The notes under the pieces are model-generated. The model was given only the letters and a program-made list of their open reading frames with translations, was not told the origin of the DNA and ran no database searches. A stretch of DNA of 59,864 nucleotides from Methanobacterium sp. Maddingley MBC34 (GTDB lineage Archaea; Methanobacteriota; Methanobacteria; Methanobacteriales; Methanobacteriaceae), in contig AMGN01000045.1 in assembly GCA_000309865.1 (NCBI GenBank), positions 1 to 59,864 on the forward strand. Reading direction: 5' to 3'. Of the stretch, positions 28,971 through 42,406 are shown piece by piece (position 1 is the first letter of the stretch; every line of letters starts with the position of its first letter). The position numbers were made by a program, and so were the translations under genes.

Positions 28971-29408
28971 ATGGAAGACCGACAAAGGCTGGAAGAGATT
29001 ATAAACGAGCTCAACGCCTACAAGGCACAGGCTGACATGCTGAACCAGCAAGTGGAAACGCTTAATGCCACTATATCCGACATGACCATAGCACAGGAAA
29101 CTCTGGAAGCTATTAAAGGGAAAAAGTCACCTGAAACCCTGGTACCCATTGGTGCGGGTTCATTTTTAATCACTGAAATCAAGAACACTGAAGAGGTGAT
29201 TGTTGGTCTTGGATCCGGTGCTGCGGTTAAGAAAAATATTGATGATGCTAAAATGAGCATTGAAGAGCAGAAAAAAGAGCTGGATAACATCATGCAGAAA
29301 ATGATGTCTGATCTACAGAAAATCAGCCAGATCATCACTCAGAAAAGCCCAGAAGCTGAAGCACTCATCCAAAAAATTGAGGGTACACCAGGTAATGGAT
29401 TACCCTAA
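28971..29408 (+). CDS. pfdA: Prefoldin subunit alpha
   Basis: A 145-aa prefoldin alpha. Two long coiled-coil helices (about 1-50 and 90-135) flank a central beta-hairpin region with VPIGAGSFLITEIKNTEEVIVGLGSGAAVKK. With the beta subunit it forms the hexameric jellyfish-shaped cochaperone that hands unfolded proteins to the thermosome. ATG 28971 is preferred to GTG 28962 because cggagtga precedes it. Confidence 0.95.
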   Translation: MEDRQRLEEIINELNAYKAQADMLNQQVETLNATISDMTIAQETLEAIKGKKSPETLVPIGAGSFLITEIKNTEEVIVGLGSGAAVKKNIDDAKMSIEEQKKELDNIMQKMMSDLQKISQIITQKSPEAEALIQKIEGTPGNGLP

Positions 29409-29518
29409 TTTTTATTTCTGTAATTTCAAAATTTCTGTAAAGCTTAAAAATTAATTTCAAAAGTCATATTCCCCATTTTAATCTTTAACTCACGGTATCA
29501 TCTTAAGGAGTGAATCTT

Positions 29519-30922
<1,404 letters not shown>

Positions 30923-30976
30923 TAATTAAATCAATCCTGACATAAAATAATTAAAAACTAAGCTCTATTTTATTAC

Positions 30977-31654
<678 letters not shown>

Positions 31655-31827
31655 TTCATCACCTGATCATTCACTTATAATTTTTAGGGAATCCATTCTT
31701 ATTTGTCCTTATAGAATTTTAGAGTTGAGAGTACATATAATCATTACTTTGCAGTGATAATCTGGATTGAATTATTTGGATTGAAAATAAATCCCATCAA
31801 ACATACAAAGAGATACTGGTAGAGATT

Positions 31828-32340
31828 ATGTCCAAAACCACGAGTAAGATATTTGCTGGCAGTAAAGTTATTTGCAGAAATAAAGAAGCAGTTTTAGGTG
31901 CGGTGATAAAATATCAGGATAAGAGTTGTGTATTAACTGTACATCACCTTTTAAAAGTAGGTGGGTGTGGATTAGGTGACATGGTAAAAGTGGCAGGGTG
32001 GCCAGGTGAGGTTATAAAGATAATTATTGATTTTGATCTGGCCATTATTGAAGTTAAGGCACCAGAATCGGAATTCGAATTTTCACATATAAAAAAACCA
32101 GAGATTGGATCAGCATATGCTCTCAATGGCTCCCAGAAGAATCCCTGCCAGATTATGACCATAGGGAGGACATATCATTATCTTTCTTTTCCCTTCAGCA
32201 CGATTCCACTTCCAGGGGACAGTGGTTCACCAATAATTCAGAATGGAAATGTGGTAGGGATCTTAGCATCAGTTTTTTACACCAACGCCAATGGCATTGC
32301 AGTATCTCTTGAACATTTTTACACAGAAAGAGACAGATGA
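31828..32340 (+). CDS. Trypsin-fold serine-protease-like protein, cytosolic
   Basis: A 170-aa protein with the order of motifs of a chymotrypsin-fold protease. His39/40 follow a hydrophobic strand (CVLTVHHLL), an Asp lies in the strand DFDLAIIEV (D68 or D70), and PGDSGSPII contains Ser132. The GNVVGILAS strand follows as in trypsins. There is no signal peptide or membrane segment, so it would act inside the cell. It is small for the family. It may be an active protease or a non-peptidase relative. It stands alone between a methyltransferase and a dUTPase. Confidence 0.65.
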   Translation: MSKTTSKIFAGSKVICRNKEAVLGAVIKYQDKSCVLTVHHLLKVGGCGLGDMVKVAGWPGEVIKIIIDFDLAIIEVKAPESEFEFSHIKKPEIGSAYALNGSQKNPCQIMTIGRTYHYLSFPFSTIPLPGDSGSPIIQNGNVVGILASVFYTNANGIAVSLEHFYTERDR

Positions 32341-32483
32341 ATGGATTTAAATTGGATTCAATCAATCTAAACTTATTTATGTTTTCATTTTCTTCTAAAA
32401 TGTCATCTTTTTAAGTGTCAAATCATAATCTATTTTATAATTCCCATTATAATTATCCAATAGATTTACAGGAGAATCAATCC

Positions 32484-32942
32484 ATGTTAGGCGAAAAAGA
32501 ACTTATAATACTATTTCCCGAATTCAAAGAACTGGTAGAACCATCAGGCATCGATTTACGGGTTGATGAAGTTTACAAACAGAAAGGACCAGGATCACTT
32601 ATTGATAATGAGAAAAATCTTCCAGAACTTGAGAAACTGGAACCTCCACTCTATACTCTAGAACCAAAAACGGCCTACAGTGTGACCATTAATGGGAAGA
32701 TAAAAATTCCAAAAGGATATTCCATGCTATATCTCCCCAGGTCCACACTTCTGCGTTCTTTCGTAAGCATCCACACTGCAGTAGGAGACCCTGGATTTTA
32801 TGGAACCCTTCAATTTCTCCTGGTGAACCAGGGCGAATTTCCATTCACACTTAAACGTGGTGAAAGAATCGCTCAGGGAGTTGTTTTTTCAGTGGAAGGT
32901 TCTGGGGAGTACAATGGCAGTTACCAGGAGAAAGAAGAATAA
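32484..32942 (+). CDS. dut: Archaeal dUTPase (dUTPase/dCTP deaminase superfamily)
   Basis: A 152-aa trimeric-type nucleotidohydrolase. PSGIDLRVDEVY is the N-terminal motif shared by dUTPases and dCTP deaminases, and LPRSTLLRS follows. The GDPGFYGTLQFLLVN motif matches dUTPase motif III with its catalytic Asp, and the Glu that dCTP deaminases carry in their GxITLE motif is Leu here. Hence dUTP to dUMP hydrolysis is favoured. ATG 32484 has aggaga upstream; the 23-codon extension from GTG 32415 is unlike the family. Confidence 0.82.
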   Translation: MLGEKELIILFPEFKELVEPSGIDLRVDEVYKQKGPGSLIDNEKNLPELEKLEPPLYTLEPKTAYSVTINGKIKIPKGYSMLYLPRSTLLRSFVSIHTAVGDPGFYGTLQFLLVNQGEFPFTLKRGERIAQGVVFSVEGSGEYNGSYQEKEE

Positions 32943-33057
32943 ATTTAATGGAATGAATAGGAGAAAATACATGGGAATAGATTTAAACTATTAAGAGGTT
33001 AAATCTCCTATGTTTCCATATTTTTCTATTCCTATTTTATTTCATATTTAAATATTT

Positions 33058-34947
33058 TTATAACGCGTTATCCATCTCATCCACAGCCTCAGGATTTGCC
33101 AGAGTGCTTATGTCTCCAACGTCTTCTCCTTTAACCTTGGCCTTAATAACCCGGCGCATGATCTTCCCAGAACGGGTCTTGGGAAGGTCTTCAACGAAGT
33201 TAACGCAGGCAGGACTGGCCACTGGACCTATCTCTTCACGTACATGTTCCCGGAGTAGGTGTTTCATACGAGGGCTTGGTTTAAACCCTTCTTTTAAGGT
33301 GACGAAACTGCATATTTCTTCTCCCTTAACCGGGTCTGGTTTTCCCACCACTGCTGCTTCTGCCACAGCATCATAGCTCACCAGGGCAGATTCAACCTCA
33401 GCGGTGCTAATACGGTGTCCGGCAACATTCAAAACATCATCTTCTCTTCCCTGTATCCAGAAATAGCCTTCTTCATCAATGCGACCCACATCCCCACTGA
33501 GATATATCCCGGGAAATCTACTCCAGTATGCATCCCTGTAACGTTCTGGGTCATGGTATAGTGTACGGAACATGGCAGGCCAAGGAGTTTTAATTACCAG
33601 ATGACCTCCACCTTCTGTTACTGATTTTCCATCATCATCCACCACATCAGCTTCCACTGTGGGGAATGGTTTAACTGCTGATCCTGGCTTAAGAGATGTA
33701 ATGGGGAGGGGTGTTATGAGGTGCATCCCGGTTTCTGTCTGCCACCAGGTGTCCATAATGGGGCACTGACGGTTACCAATGTGTTTGTGGTACCAAATCC
33801 ATGCCTCGGGGTTTATGGGCTCACCCACACTCCCCAAAAGTCTTAAGGAGGTTAGGTCATGTTTCTGGGGCCATTTTTCCCCGTGTTTCATGAACATTCG
33901 GATGGTGGTGGGGGCAGTGTAGAACACATTCACTCCATATTCTTCAATGGTCTTCCACAGGCGGTCTGGTTCAGGATAATCAGGAGCACCTTCATACATC
34001 ACAGAAGTAGCACCCATAAGAAGCGGTGCGTAGACAATGTAGCTGTGGCCAGTTATCCAGCCTATATCTGCGGCACACCACCATATGTCTTCATCTTTAA
34101 GGTCAAATACCAACTTCAAGGAGGTGTAAATACCAACAGCATAACCTCCATGAACATGGACTACTCCTTTGGGTTTTCCAGTGGTCCCGGAGGTGTATAA
34201 AATGAATAAGGGGTCTTCTGAATCCATTATCTCTGTGGGGCATTCCCTTTCCTGGTTCTTAATGATTTCATCCCACCATAAATCCCGACCACTTTGCATC
34301 TGAACTGGGCAGTCAGCATGACGGACCACAATTAGTTTTTTCAGGGAAGGGATATCATCTAAAACCTTATCCACATTTTCTTTAAGGGGTATAACTTTTC
34401 CCCGGCGATAGAATCCGTCCACTGTTATAGCTACTTTCACCTGGGCATCATTAGCTCTTTCCTGGAATGCTTTGGCCCAGAACCCTGAAAAAATCACACT
34501 GTGCACTGCTCCGATCTTGGCGCAGGCCAGCATGGCAATGGGTAACTCAAGTATCATGGGCAGGTAAATTGCTACACGATCTCCCTTACCAACACCCAGA
34601 CCTCGCAGGGCATTGGCCATCTGGTTAACTCTTCTATAAAGATCCTGGTAGGTCATCTTCTTAACTTGACCTAATTCACCTTCCCATATGTAGGCCACCT
34701 TATTTTTACGCCAGGATTGTACATGTCGATCCAGGGCATTATGGGTGATGTTAAATTTACCCCCACAGAACCACTCTGCATGAGGTGGTTCCCATTTCAA
34801 GACGTCCTGATATGGCTGAAACCATTCCAGCTCCCGGGCAAGCTCATCCCAGAACCACTCTGGATCATCGCGAGCCCGTTGGAGCAGTTCATCATAATCC
34901 TCAATACCGTAACGTTTCATCCACTGCTGGATATTGCTGTTTTCCAT
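33058..34947 (-). CDS. acs: Acetyl-CoA synthetase (AMP-forming)
   Basis: A 629-aa ANL-superfamily acyl-CoA synthetase. AMP-binding motif YTSGTTGKPKG, WWQTETG and the C-terminal PKTRSGKIMRR with the regulatory, acetylatable Lys. Length and motifs fit Acs, which activates acetate to acetyl-CoA for assimilation. Propionyl-CoA synthetase is a less likely alternative. Monocistronic. The N-terminus (WMKRYGIEDYDELLQRA) is slightly divergent from bacterial Acs but normal for methanogens. Confidence 0.93.
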   Translation of the reverse strand: MENSNIQQWMKRYGIEDYDELLQRARDDPEWFWDELARELEWFQPYQDVLKWEPPHAEWFCGGKFNITHNALDRHVQSWRKNKVAYIWEGELGQVKKMTYQDLYRRVNQMANALRGLGVGKGDRVAIYLPMILELPIAMLACAKIGAVHSVIFSGFWAKAFQERANDAQVKVAITVDGFYRRGKVIPLKENVDKVLDDIPSLKKLIVVRHADCPVQMQSGRDLWWDEIIKNQERECPTEIMDSEDPLFILYTSGTTGKPKGVVHVHGGYAVGIYTSLKLVFDLKDEDIWWCAADIGWITGHSYIVYAPLLMGATSVMYEGAPDYPEPDRLWKTIEEYGVNVFYTAPTTIRMFMKHGEKWPQKHDLTSLRLLGSVGEPINPEAWIWYHKHIGNRQCPIMDTWWQTETGMHLITPLPITSLKPGSAVKPFPTVEADVVDDDGKSVTEGGGHLVIKTPWPAMFRTLYHDPERYRDAYWSRFPGIYLSGDVGRIDEEGYFWIQGREDDVLNVAGHRISTAEVESALVSYDAVAEAAVVGKPDPVKGEEICSFVTLKEGFKPSPRMKHLLREHVREEIGPVASPACVNFVEDLPKTRSGKIMRRVIKAKVKGEDVGDISTLANPEAVDEMDNAL

Positions 34948-35100
34948 TAAATCTTTCCCTGGTGGGAATAACCTTTTCTCATGAAGCAGGGCATCTAATT
35001 CACTGGAAATAATAACCCCTCCTGTAAACCCCTTATCTGGTGGGAAATGATCCCAATACTATTTAATTATTTCATTTATGTTTTACAAGTGTCATAAATT

Positions 35101-35136
35101 TTTTTCATAGGATTTTTCATAGGATTATTCATAGAT
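35101..35136. repeat. 12-bp tandem repeat, three copies
   Basis: tttttcatagga at 35101-35112 and 35113-35124 is identical; the third copy (35125-35136) has two or three changes. It lies 77 bp upstream of the acetolactate-synthase-like gene. Confidence 0.85.
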
Positions 35137-35180
35137 AATGATTTGTAACATTTAGGAGCGGTATGATCCTAAGCCCGTCA

Positions 35181-35190
35181 TTTAATTATA
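35181..35190 (+). promoter_or_regulatory. Possible TATA box giving a leaderless transcript
   Basis: tttaattata is centred about 27 bp upstream of the ATG at 35213, and no SD is visible before that ATG. This fits an archaeal leaderless mRNA. Confidence 0.35.
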
Positions 35191-35212
35191 CTGGAAGTAC
35201 TATAATTTAATC

Positions 35213-36871
<1,659 letters not shown>

Positions 36872-36904
36872 ATTCTGGAAGATTTTACATTTTCAGGTGA
36901 TTAA

Positions 36905-38257
36905 ATGAAGGTACTCCTCATTAACCCCCCATATTTCAATTCCAAATACAAATTTATAGGATTAGTAGCACCGCCATTAGGTATTGCCTATATAGCAGCA
37001 GTATTGGAAGAAAATGGAATTGATGTGGAAATAATTGATGCAGCAGCCCTTGAAATGAGCTGGGAAACCCTTGAAAATGAAATTAAAAGAATATCTCCGG
37101 GACTGGTGGCAGTAACTGCCCTGACTCCCACCATTGATAAAGCCATGCAAACAGCAGAACTGGCCAAAAAAACATGTCCACAGGCCACAGTGGTTATGGG
37201 AGGATACCATCCCACCTTTAACTACCAGGAAATGTTAGAAAGAGACTATGTGGATATTGTGGTAATGGGTGAAGGAGAATACACCATGCTGGAACTGGTG
37301 GAAACTCTGGATGAGGGTGGAGACCTTAAAAATGTCAAAGGAATAGCCTATAAAGATGTAGTGACACCAACAAGACCTATTATCGAAGATCTTGATGAAC
37401 TACCCTTCCCTGCAAGGCATCTTCTCCCCATGGATCATTACAAGATCCTGAACATGAAACTCCACACCGCAACTATGATATCTGGCAGGGGATGTCCAAT
37501 GCAGTGTTCCTTCTGTGCTTCTGCTGCCTTACACGGGAACAAGCTACGAATGAGATCCCCGATGAATGTGGTGGATGAAATGGAACACCTAATCAATGAT
37601 CATGACTCTGGTATGATCGCATTTATGGATGACACCTTCACTCTTAAACCCAGCAGGGTGGAAGAGATCTGTGATGAGATTAAAAAAAGAGATATTGATG
37701 TTTATTGGGGATGCACAGCCCGAGCAGATACCTTATCTGAAAAATTACTCCGTAAACTGAGTGATTCAGGTTGTATAACTATGTTCCTGGGAGTGGAATC
37801 TGCTGATCAGCAGCAACTGGATCGGGTTAACAAGCAAATGACCATTGAAAAGATCCGCCAGGCTTTTAAACTATCCCGGGAAAACGACATACGCACCATA
37901 GCATCAGTGGTCCTGGGAATGCCCGGAGACACCAAAGAAAGCATAGAACGAACCATTAAATTCGTCAGAGAACTAAACCCCTCCTATGCCCTATTTTCCC
38001 TGGCAACACCATACCCTGGAACCCGTTTTTACCAGGAAGCAGTGCAGGACAACCTCATCAAGGTTAAGGATTGGTCCAAATACACACTACTTTCTCCTGT
38101 CCTGGAAACTGTTGATTGTTCCTTAGATGAGCTTAAACAGATGCAGAAAAAGGCTTTCAGGCAATTCTACCTCAGACCAGTTTACCTCATGAAACAGGTT
38201 CGAATGGATGGGCCTATACTCCTGAAAACCGTGGCTGCCATGATAAAAGAAGTTTAA
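36905..38257 (+). CDS. B12-binding radical SAM protein, copy 1
   Basis: A 450-aa class B radical SAM enzyme. The N-terminal cobalamin-binding Rossmann domain (about 1-145; MKVLLINPPY, VVMGGYHPT, VVMGEGEYT) lacks a DxHxxG motif. The radical SAM barrel has the 4Fe-4S cysteines C197, C201 and C204, and a C-terminal helical region follows. Such enzymes methylate unactivated carbons or rearrange and cyclise substrates. The product is not deducible; isoprenoid lipid or cofactor modification is conceivable. SD ggtgat precedes the ATG. A close paralog lies 500 bp downstream. Confidence 0.9.
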   Translation: MKVLLINPPYFNSKYKFIGLVAPPLGIAYIAAVLEENGIDVEIIDAAALEMSWETLENEIKRISPGLVAVTALTPTIDKAMQTAELAKKTCPQATVVMGGYHPTFNYQEMLERDYVDIVVMGEGEYTMLELVETLDEGGDLKNVKGIAYKDVVTPTRPIIEDLDELPFPARHLLPMDHYKILNMKLHTATMISGRGCPMQCSFCASAALHGNKLRMRSPMNVVDEMEHLINDHDSGMIAFMDDTFTLKPSRVEEICDEIKKRDIDVYWGCTARADTLSEKLLRKLSDSGCITMFLGVESADQQQLDRVNKQMTIEKIRQAFKLSRENDIRTIASVVLGMPGDTKESIERTIKFVRELNPSYALFSLATPYPGTRFYQEAVQDNLIKVKDWSKYTLLSPVLETVDCSLDELKQMQKKAFRQFYLRPVYLMKQVRMDGPILLKTVAAMIKEV

Positions 38258-38417
38258 ACAAACAGTATGAGTTTAAACTTATTATCATTATTCATGGAAG
38301 TTTGAATTAGCTATATATTTATATAGAAGTTCAATAAATCATAAGTCTGAATAAACATATTTCAATTTTAATATTTTTAACCATTATACCCTTTTCAAAT
38401 AATATTACCATATTTAG

Positions 38418-38499
38418 GTGCGTTCGATACGAAACTAGTGGAAGATATAATTCGCACAGATTATTGAGGACATAATCACAGTTCAAGGGAATCGTTCCC
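38418..38499 (+). ncRNA. Candidate structured RNA or leader element
   Basis: Four short helices follow each other: gtgcg/cgcac (38418-38422 with 38453-38457), enclosing ttcg-ata-cgaa (38423-38433); gattat/ataatc (38459-38464 with 38472-38477); and gggaa-tcg-ttccc (38487-38499). No tRNA, C/D or H/ACA pattern or known riboswitch was recognised. Strand is assumed from the downstream gene. Confidence 0.35.
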
Positions 38500-38590
38500 A
38501 TTTAATTCGACGTCACTCTTAAATTTAATTTAATTGAACATTTTATCCATTAAAAAGCTATTATTTTTATCTTTTACATATCCTTATAAT

Positions 38591-38631
38591 AAGGTCCGTT
38601 AAGATGAAGGACCTTTAAGATGAAGGACCTT
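38591..38631. repeat. 16-bp tandem duplication with hairpin
   Basis: ttaagatgaaggacc occurs at 38599-38613 and 38615-38629 (period 16). aaggtcc at 38591-38597 can pair with either ggacctt (38609-38615 or 38625-38631), giving two alternative hairpins. Confidence 0.75.
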
Positions 38632-38756
38632 TTCAAGAAAAGATTTGGGCATTTTCCATCCTGCATATCTTATTTAGATGGACCTAATTTAAAATTCGTT
38701 GGATAAAGCAGCAAATGGCAGAATAATCCCTTAACAATCCAATCTATTAAATTATT

Positions 38757-40166
38757 ATGAATAGGAGTATGATTCAATTGAAAAACCAAGAAATTCTTCA
38801 AGATGATAAAATGAAAGTAACCTTCATAAATCCCCCTCAAACTAACTCTAAATATAAATTCATTGGAGTAGTAGCTCCTCCACTGGGAATATCATACATG
38901 GCAGCAGTTTTAGAAGAAAATGGTTATGATGTGAGTATCATTGATGCTTCTGCCCTAGAGATGACCTGGGAAGACCTGGAAGAAGTGCTAAGTGAACATT
39001 CTCCTAACTTGGTGGCCATCACCGCCCTCACACCAACCATAGAACAGGCCAATAAAACAGCCCAGATCGTCAAAAAAATTTTTCCTGATACCACAGTAGT
39101 TATGGGAGGATACCATCCCACCTTCAACCACCAGGAAGTCTTAAAAACGGATTATGTGGATGTGGTAGTTATGGGCGAGGGAGAATATACCATGCTGGAA
39201 CTGGTGCAAACTCTAGAAAAGGGAGGAGACCTATCTCAGGTCAGAGGAATAGCACTGGAGGGTCAGGTAAACCCGCCACGCCCACTCATAACTGATATGG
39301 ATGCATTACCCTTCCCAGCCCGACATCTTCTTCCCATGGATCATTACAAGATGCTTAACATGAAAACCGGTATGGCTACCATGATCACCAGCCGAGGCTG
39401 TCCAATGCAATGCTCCTTCTGTGCATCAGCTGCACTGCACGGTCCTAAGCTGCGATTACGCTCACCAGAAAATGTAGTGGATGAAATGGAGCACCTGGTG
39501 AAAGACCACAAGGTGGGAACCATAGCATTTATGGATGACACATTCACCTTGAACCATCGCATGGTGGAGGCCATCTGTGATGAAATACAAAAAAGAGAGT
39601 TAGATGTGTTTTGGGGATGTACTGCCCGGGTGGATACTTTATCCGATGGTTTATTGGAGAAGATGAGGGAAGCCGGTTGCATAACCATCTTCATGGGAGT
39701 GGAATCAGCTGACCAGCAAATGCTGGATTCCACCAGTAAGAACATAACCATTGAAAAGATCCGTCAGGCTTTTCAGCTATCAAAAAAACATAAAATCCGA
39801 ACCATAGCCTCAGTGGTTCTGGGAATGCCTGGAGACACTAAAGAAAGTATAAAAAGGACAGTTAGCTTTGTAAGAGAATTAAACCCTTCTTATGCAGTTT
39901 TCAGTTTGGCCACACCCTACCCCGGGACTAGATTTTACAAAGAAGCATTTGAAAAGAACCTTATAAAAGTGAAGGACTGGTCCAAATACACCCTGATCTC
40001 TCCGGTTCTGGATACTGTGGACTGTTCATTGGAAGAACTCCGAAAGCTGCAGTACAAAGCATTCAGAAACTTCTATTTAAGGCCAGGTTACTTACTCAGA
40101 CAGGCGTGGATGGATGGGCCAATACTCATTAAAACTGTTGCTGGGGTTATAAGGGAAGTTATTTAA
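38757..40166 (+). CDS. B12-binding radical SAM protein, copy 2
   Basis: A 469-aa paralog of the preceding gene, strongly similar over its whole length, with the same cobalamin-domain motifs and the RGCPMQCSFC cluster (C215, C219, C222). Conserved tails such as KDWSKYTL.SPVL.TVDCS are shared. It has 18 extra N-terminal residues relative to copy 1; ATG 38811 (MKVTFINPPQ) aligns with the copy 1 start and may be the true start. The pair most likely arose by tandem duplication and may act on successive or related substrates. Confidence 0.9.
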   Translation: MNRSMIQLKNQEILQDDKMKVTFINPPQTNSKYKFIGVVAPPLGISYMAAVLEENGYDVSIIDASALEMTWEDLEEVLSEHSPNLVAITALTPTIEQANKTAQIVKKIFPDTTVVMGGYHPTFNHQEVLKTDYVDVVVMGEGEYTMLELVQTLEKGGDLSQVRGIALEGQVNPPRPLITDMDALPFPARHLLPMDHYKMLNMKTGMATMITSRGCPMQCSFCASAALHGPKLRLRSPENVVDEMEHLVKDHKVGTIAFMDDTFTLNHRMVEAICDEIQKRELDVFWGCTARVDTLSDGLLEKMREAGCITIFMGVESADQQMLDSTSKNITIEKIRQAFQLSKKHKIRTIASVVLGMPGDTKESIKRTVSFVRELNPSYAVFSLATPYPGTRFYKEAFEKNLIKVKDWSKYTLISPVLDTVDCSLEELRKLQYKAFRNFYLRPGYLLRQAWMDGPILIKTVAGVIREVI

Positions 40167-40176
40167 TTTTTAATTT

Positions 40177-40222
40177 TTCATTTAACCCTTTTTTTTAATC
40201 TTTTTTTAAAATTTTTATTTTT
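40177..40222 (+). terminator. T-rich terminator after second radical SAM gene
   Basis: Several T-runs, including eight and seven Ts, in the 50 bp after the stop codon; convergent to the aminotransferase gene. Confidence 0.5.
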
Positions 40223-40347
40223 ATAAGTAAAATTAATCTTTAATTAAAATTATTCTTTCTTTTGGGTAAAATATTACAGAATAAGCTGATTTAAAAAATA
40301 AAAAAAATAAAAGTAGGGATTGATGGTTTTAATCGATTTTTTATAAA

Positions 40348-41496
<1,149 letters not shown>

Positions 41497-41564
41497 CTTT
41501 TTCAACTCCAATTTAAAAATATCCTCCAAAGTTTATTATGTATATAATGGGATATACCTTATAT

Positions 41565-42317
41565 ATGGAACTGACCCTCTGGATGCAATGGTACCAACTC
41601 ATCCTGGAAGACTTCGGCTTCAAAAAAGAGGATGATGAACTCTCTGCAGAAATATTAAACAATATAATAGATGATTTTGGTGCTCTTACGCCACAAGACA
41701 TTGATATTAATGAAAAAGTTATTGTTTTTGGGGCTGGTCCTTCTTTAAAGTCCAATCTGGTTGATTTGAAGCACTTGGATCTGGGGGAATTCACACTCAT
41801 AGCTGCTGATGGAGCAACTACTGCGCTGTTAGAAGAAGGTCTGGTACCAGATATTATAGTAACAGACCTGGATGGGAGAATCGATGATATAATGAATGCC
41901 AACCAGAAAGGTTCGATCCTGGTGGTGCATGCCCATGGAAACAACCATGAACAGATTGAAAGATACACACCTAAACTGGTAAATGTACTGGGAACCACCC
42001 AGAGCAAACCACTTTCCAGTGTTTACAACTTTGGAGGTTTCACCGATGGTGACCGTTGTGTTTTCCTGGCAATGGCTCTGGGAGCACGGGTCATAGTATT
42101 ATCTGGTATGGATTTCGGGAAAACAGTCACCCACTACTCCCGACCAGACCAGCAAGATGGTCCTGCAGATAAGATAAAGGTGAAAAAGCTCCAGTGGGCC
42201 AAAAAACTGGTGCAATGGGCAGTTGTTAATTCAGATATTCAGTTTTTGAATATTTCTGGAGGGGAAAAATTGGAAGGTGTGGTGGATGTGGATCCTGGAG
42301 ATATACTAAATGGTTGA
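41565..42317 (+). CDS. mptE: 6-hydroxymethyl-7,8-dihydropterin pyrophosphokinase MptE
   Basis: A 250-aa DUF115-family protein corresponding to MptE. It pyrophosphorylates 6-hydroxymethyl-7,8-dihydropterin in tetrahydromethanopterin synthesis, the C1 carrier of methanogenesis. Motifs: VFGAGPSLKSN, AADGATTALLEEGLVPDIIVTDLDG, VVHAHGNNH and NFGGFTDGDRC. ATG 41565 is preferred to the in-frame ATG at 41538, because the latter lies in a TATA-rich stretch (tatataat at 41541) that looks like the promoter. The transcript may be leaderless. The 3' end overlaps the open frame of cdc6 but not its likely start. Confidence 0.88.
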   Translation: MELTLWMQWYQLILEDFGFKKEDDELSAEILNNIIDDFGALTPQDIDINEKVIVFGAGPSLKSNLVDLKHLDLGEFTLIAADGATTALLEEGLVPDIIVTDLDGRIDDIMNANQKGSILVVHAHGNNHEQIERYTPKLVNVLGTTQSKPLSSVYNFGGFTDGDRCVFLAMALGARVIVLSGMDFGKTVTHYSRPDQQDGPADKIKVKKLQWAKKLVQWAVVNSDIQFLNISGGEKLEGVVDVDPGDILNG

Positions 42318-42406
42318 TATTTTTTAAACTAAAAATTCAAGTTACCAGTACTGTATTACAAATTATTATTCAGAATGTGAATCTAAGTAACAAATGGGGT
42401 AGAATC

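Larger units (their letters stand above)
38258..38756. other. 499-bp spacer between radical SAM paralogs, with structured segment
   Basis: No protein gene. AT-rich flanks surround a more GC-balanced core (38418-38520) with several consecutive hairpins. A 16-bp tandem duplication and an overlapping hairpin follow at 38591-38630. The length is unusual for same-strand neighbours here and suggests an independent promoter or an RNA gene. Confidence 0.6.

Noticed and set aside
32484..32942. dCTP deaminase assignment
   Set aside because: The position of the deaminase catalytic Glu is Leu, and motif III matches dUTPases, so dUTPase is preferred.
41538..41564. N-terminal extension of mptE starting at 41538
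   Set aside because: The segment is a TATA-like promoter sequence and its translation does not resemble the family.
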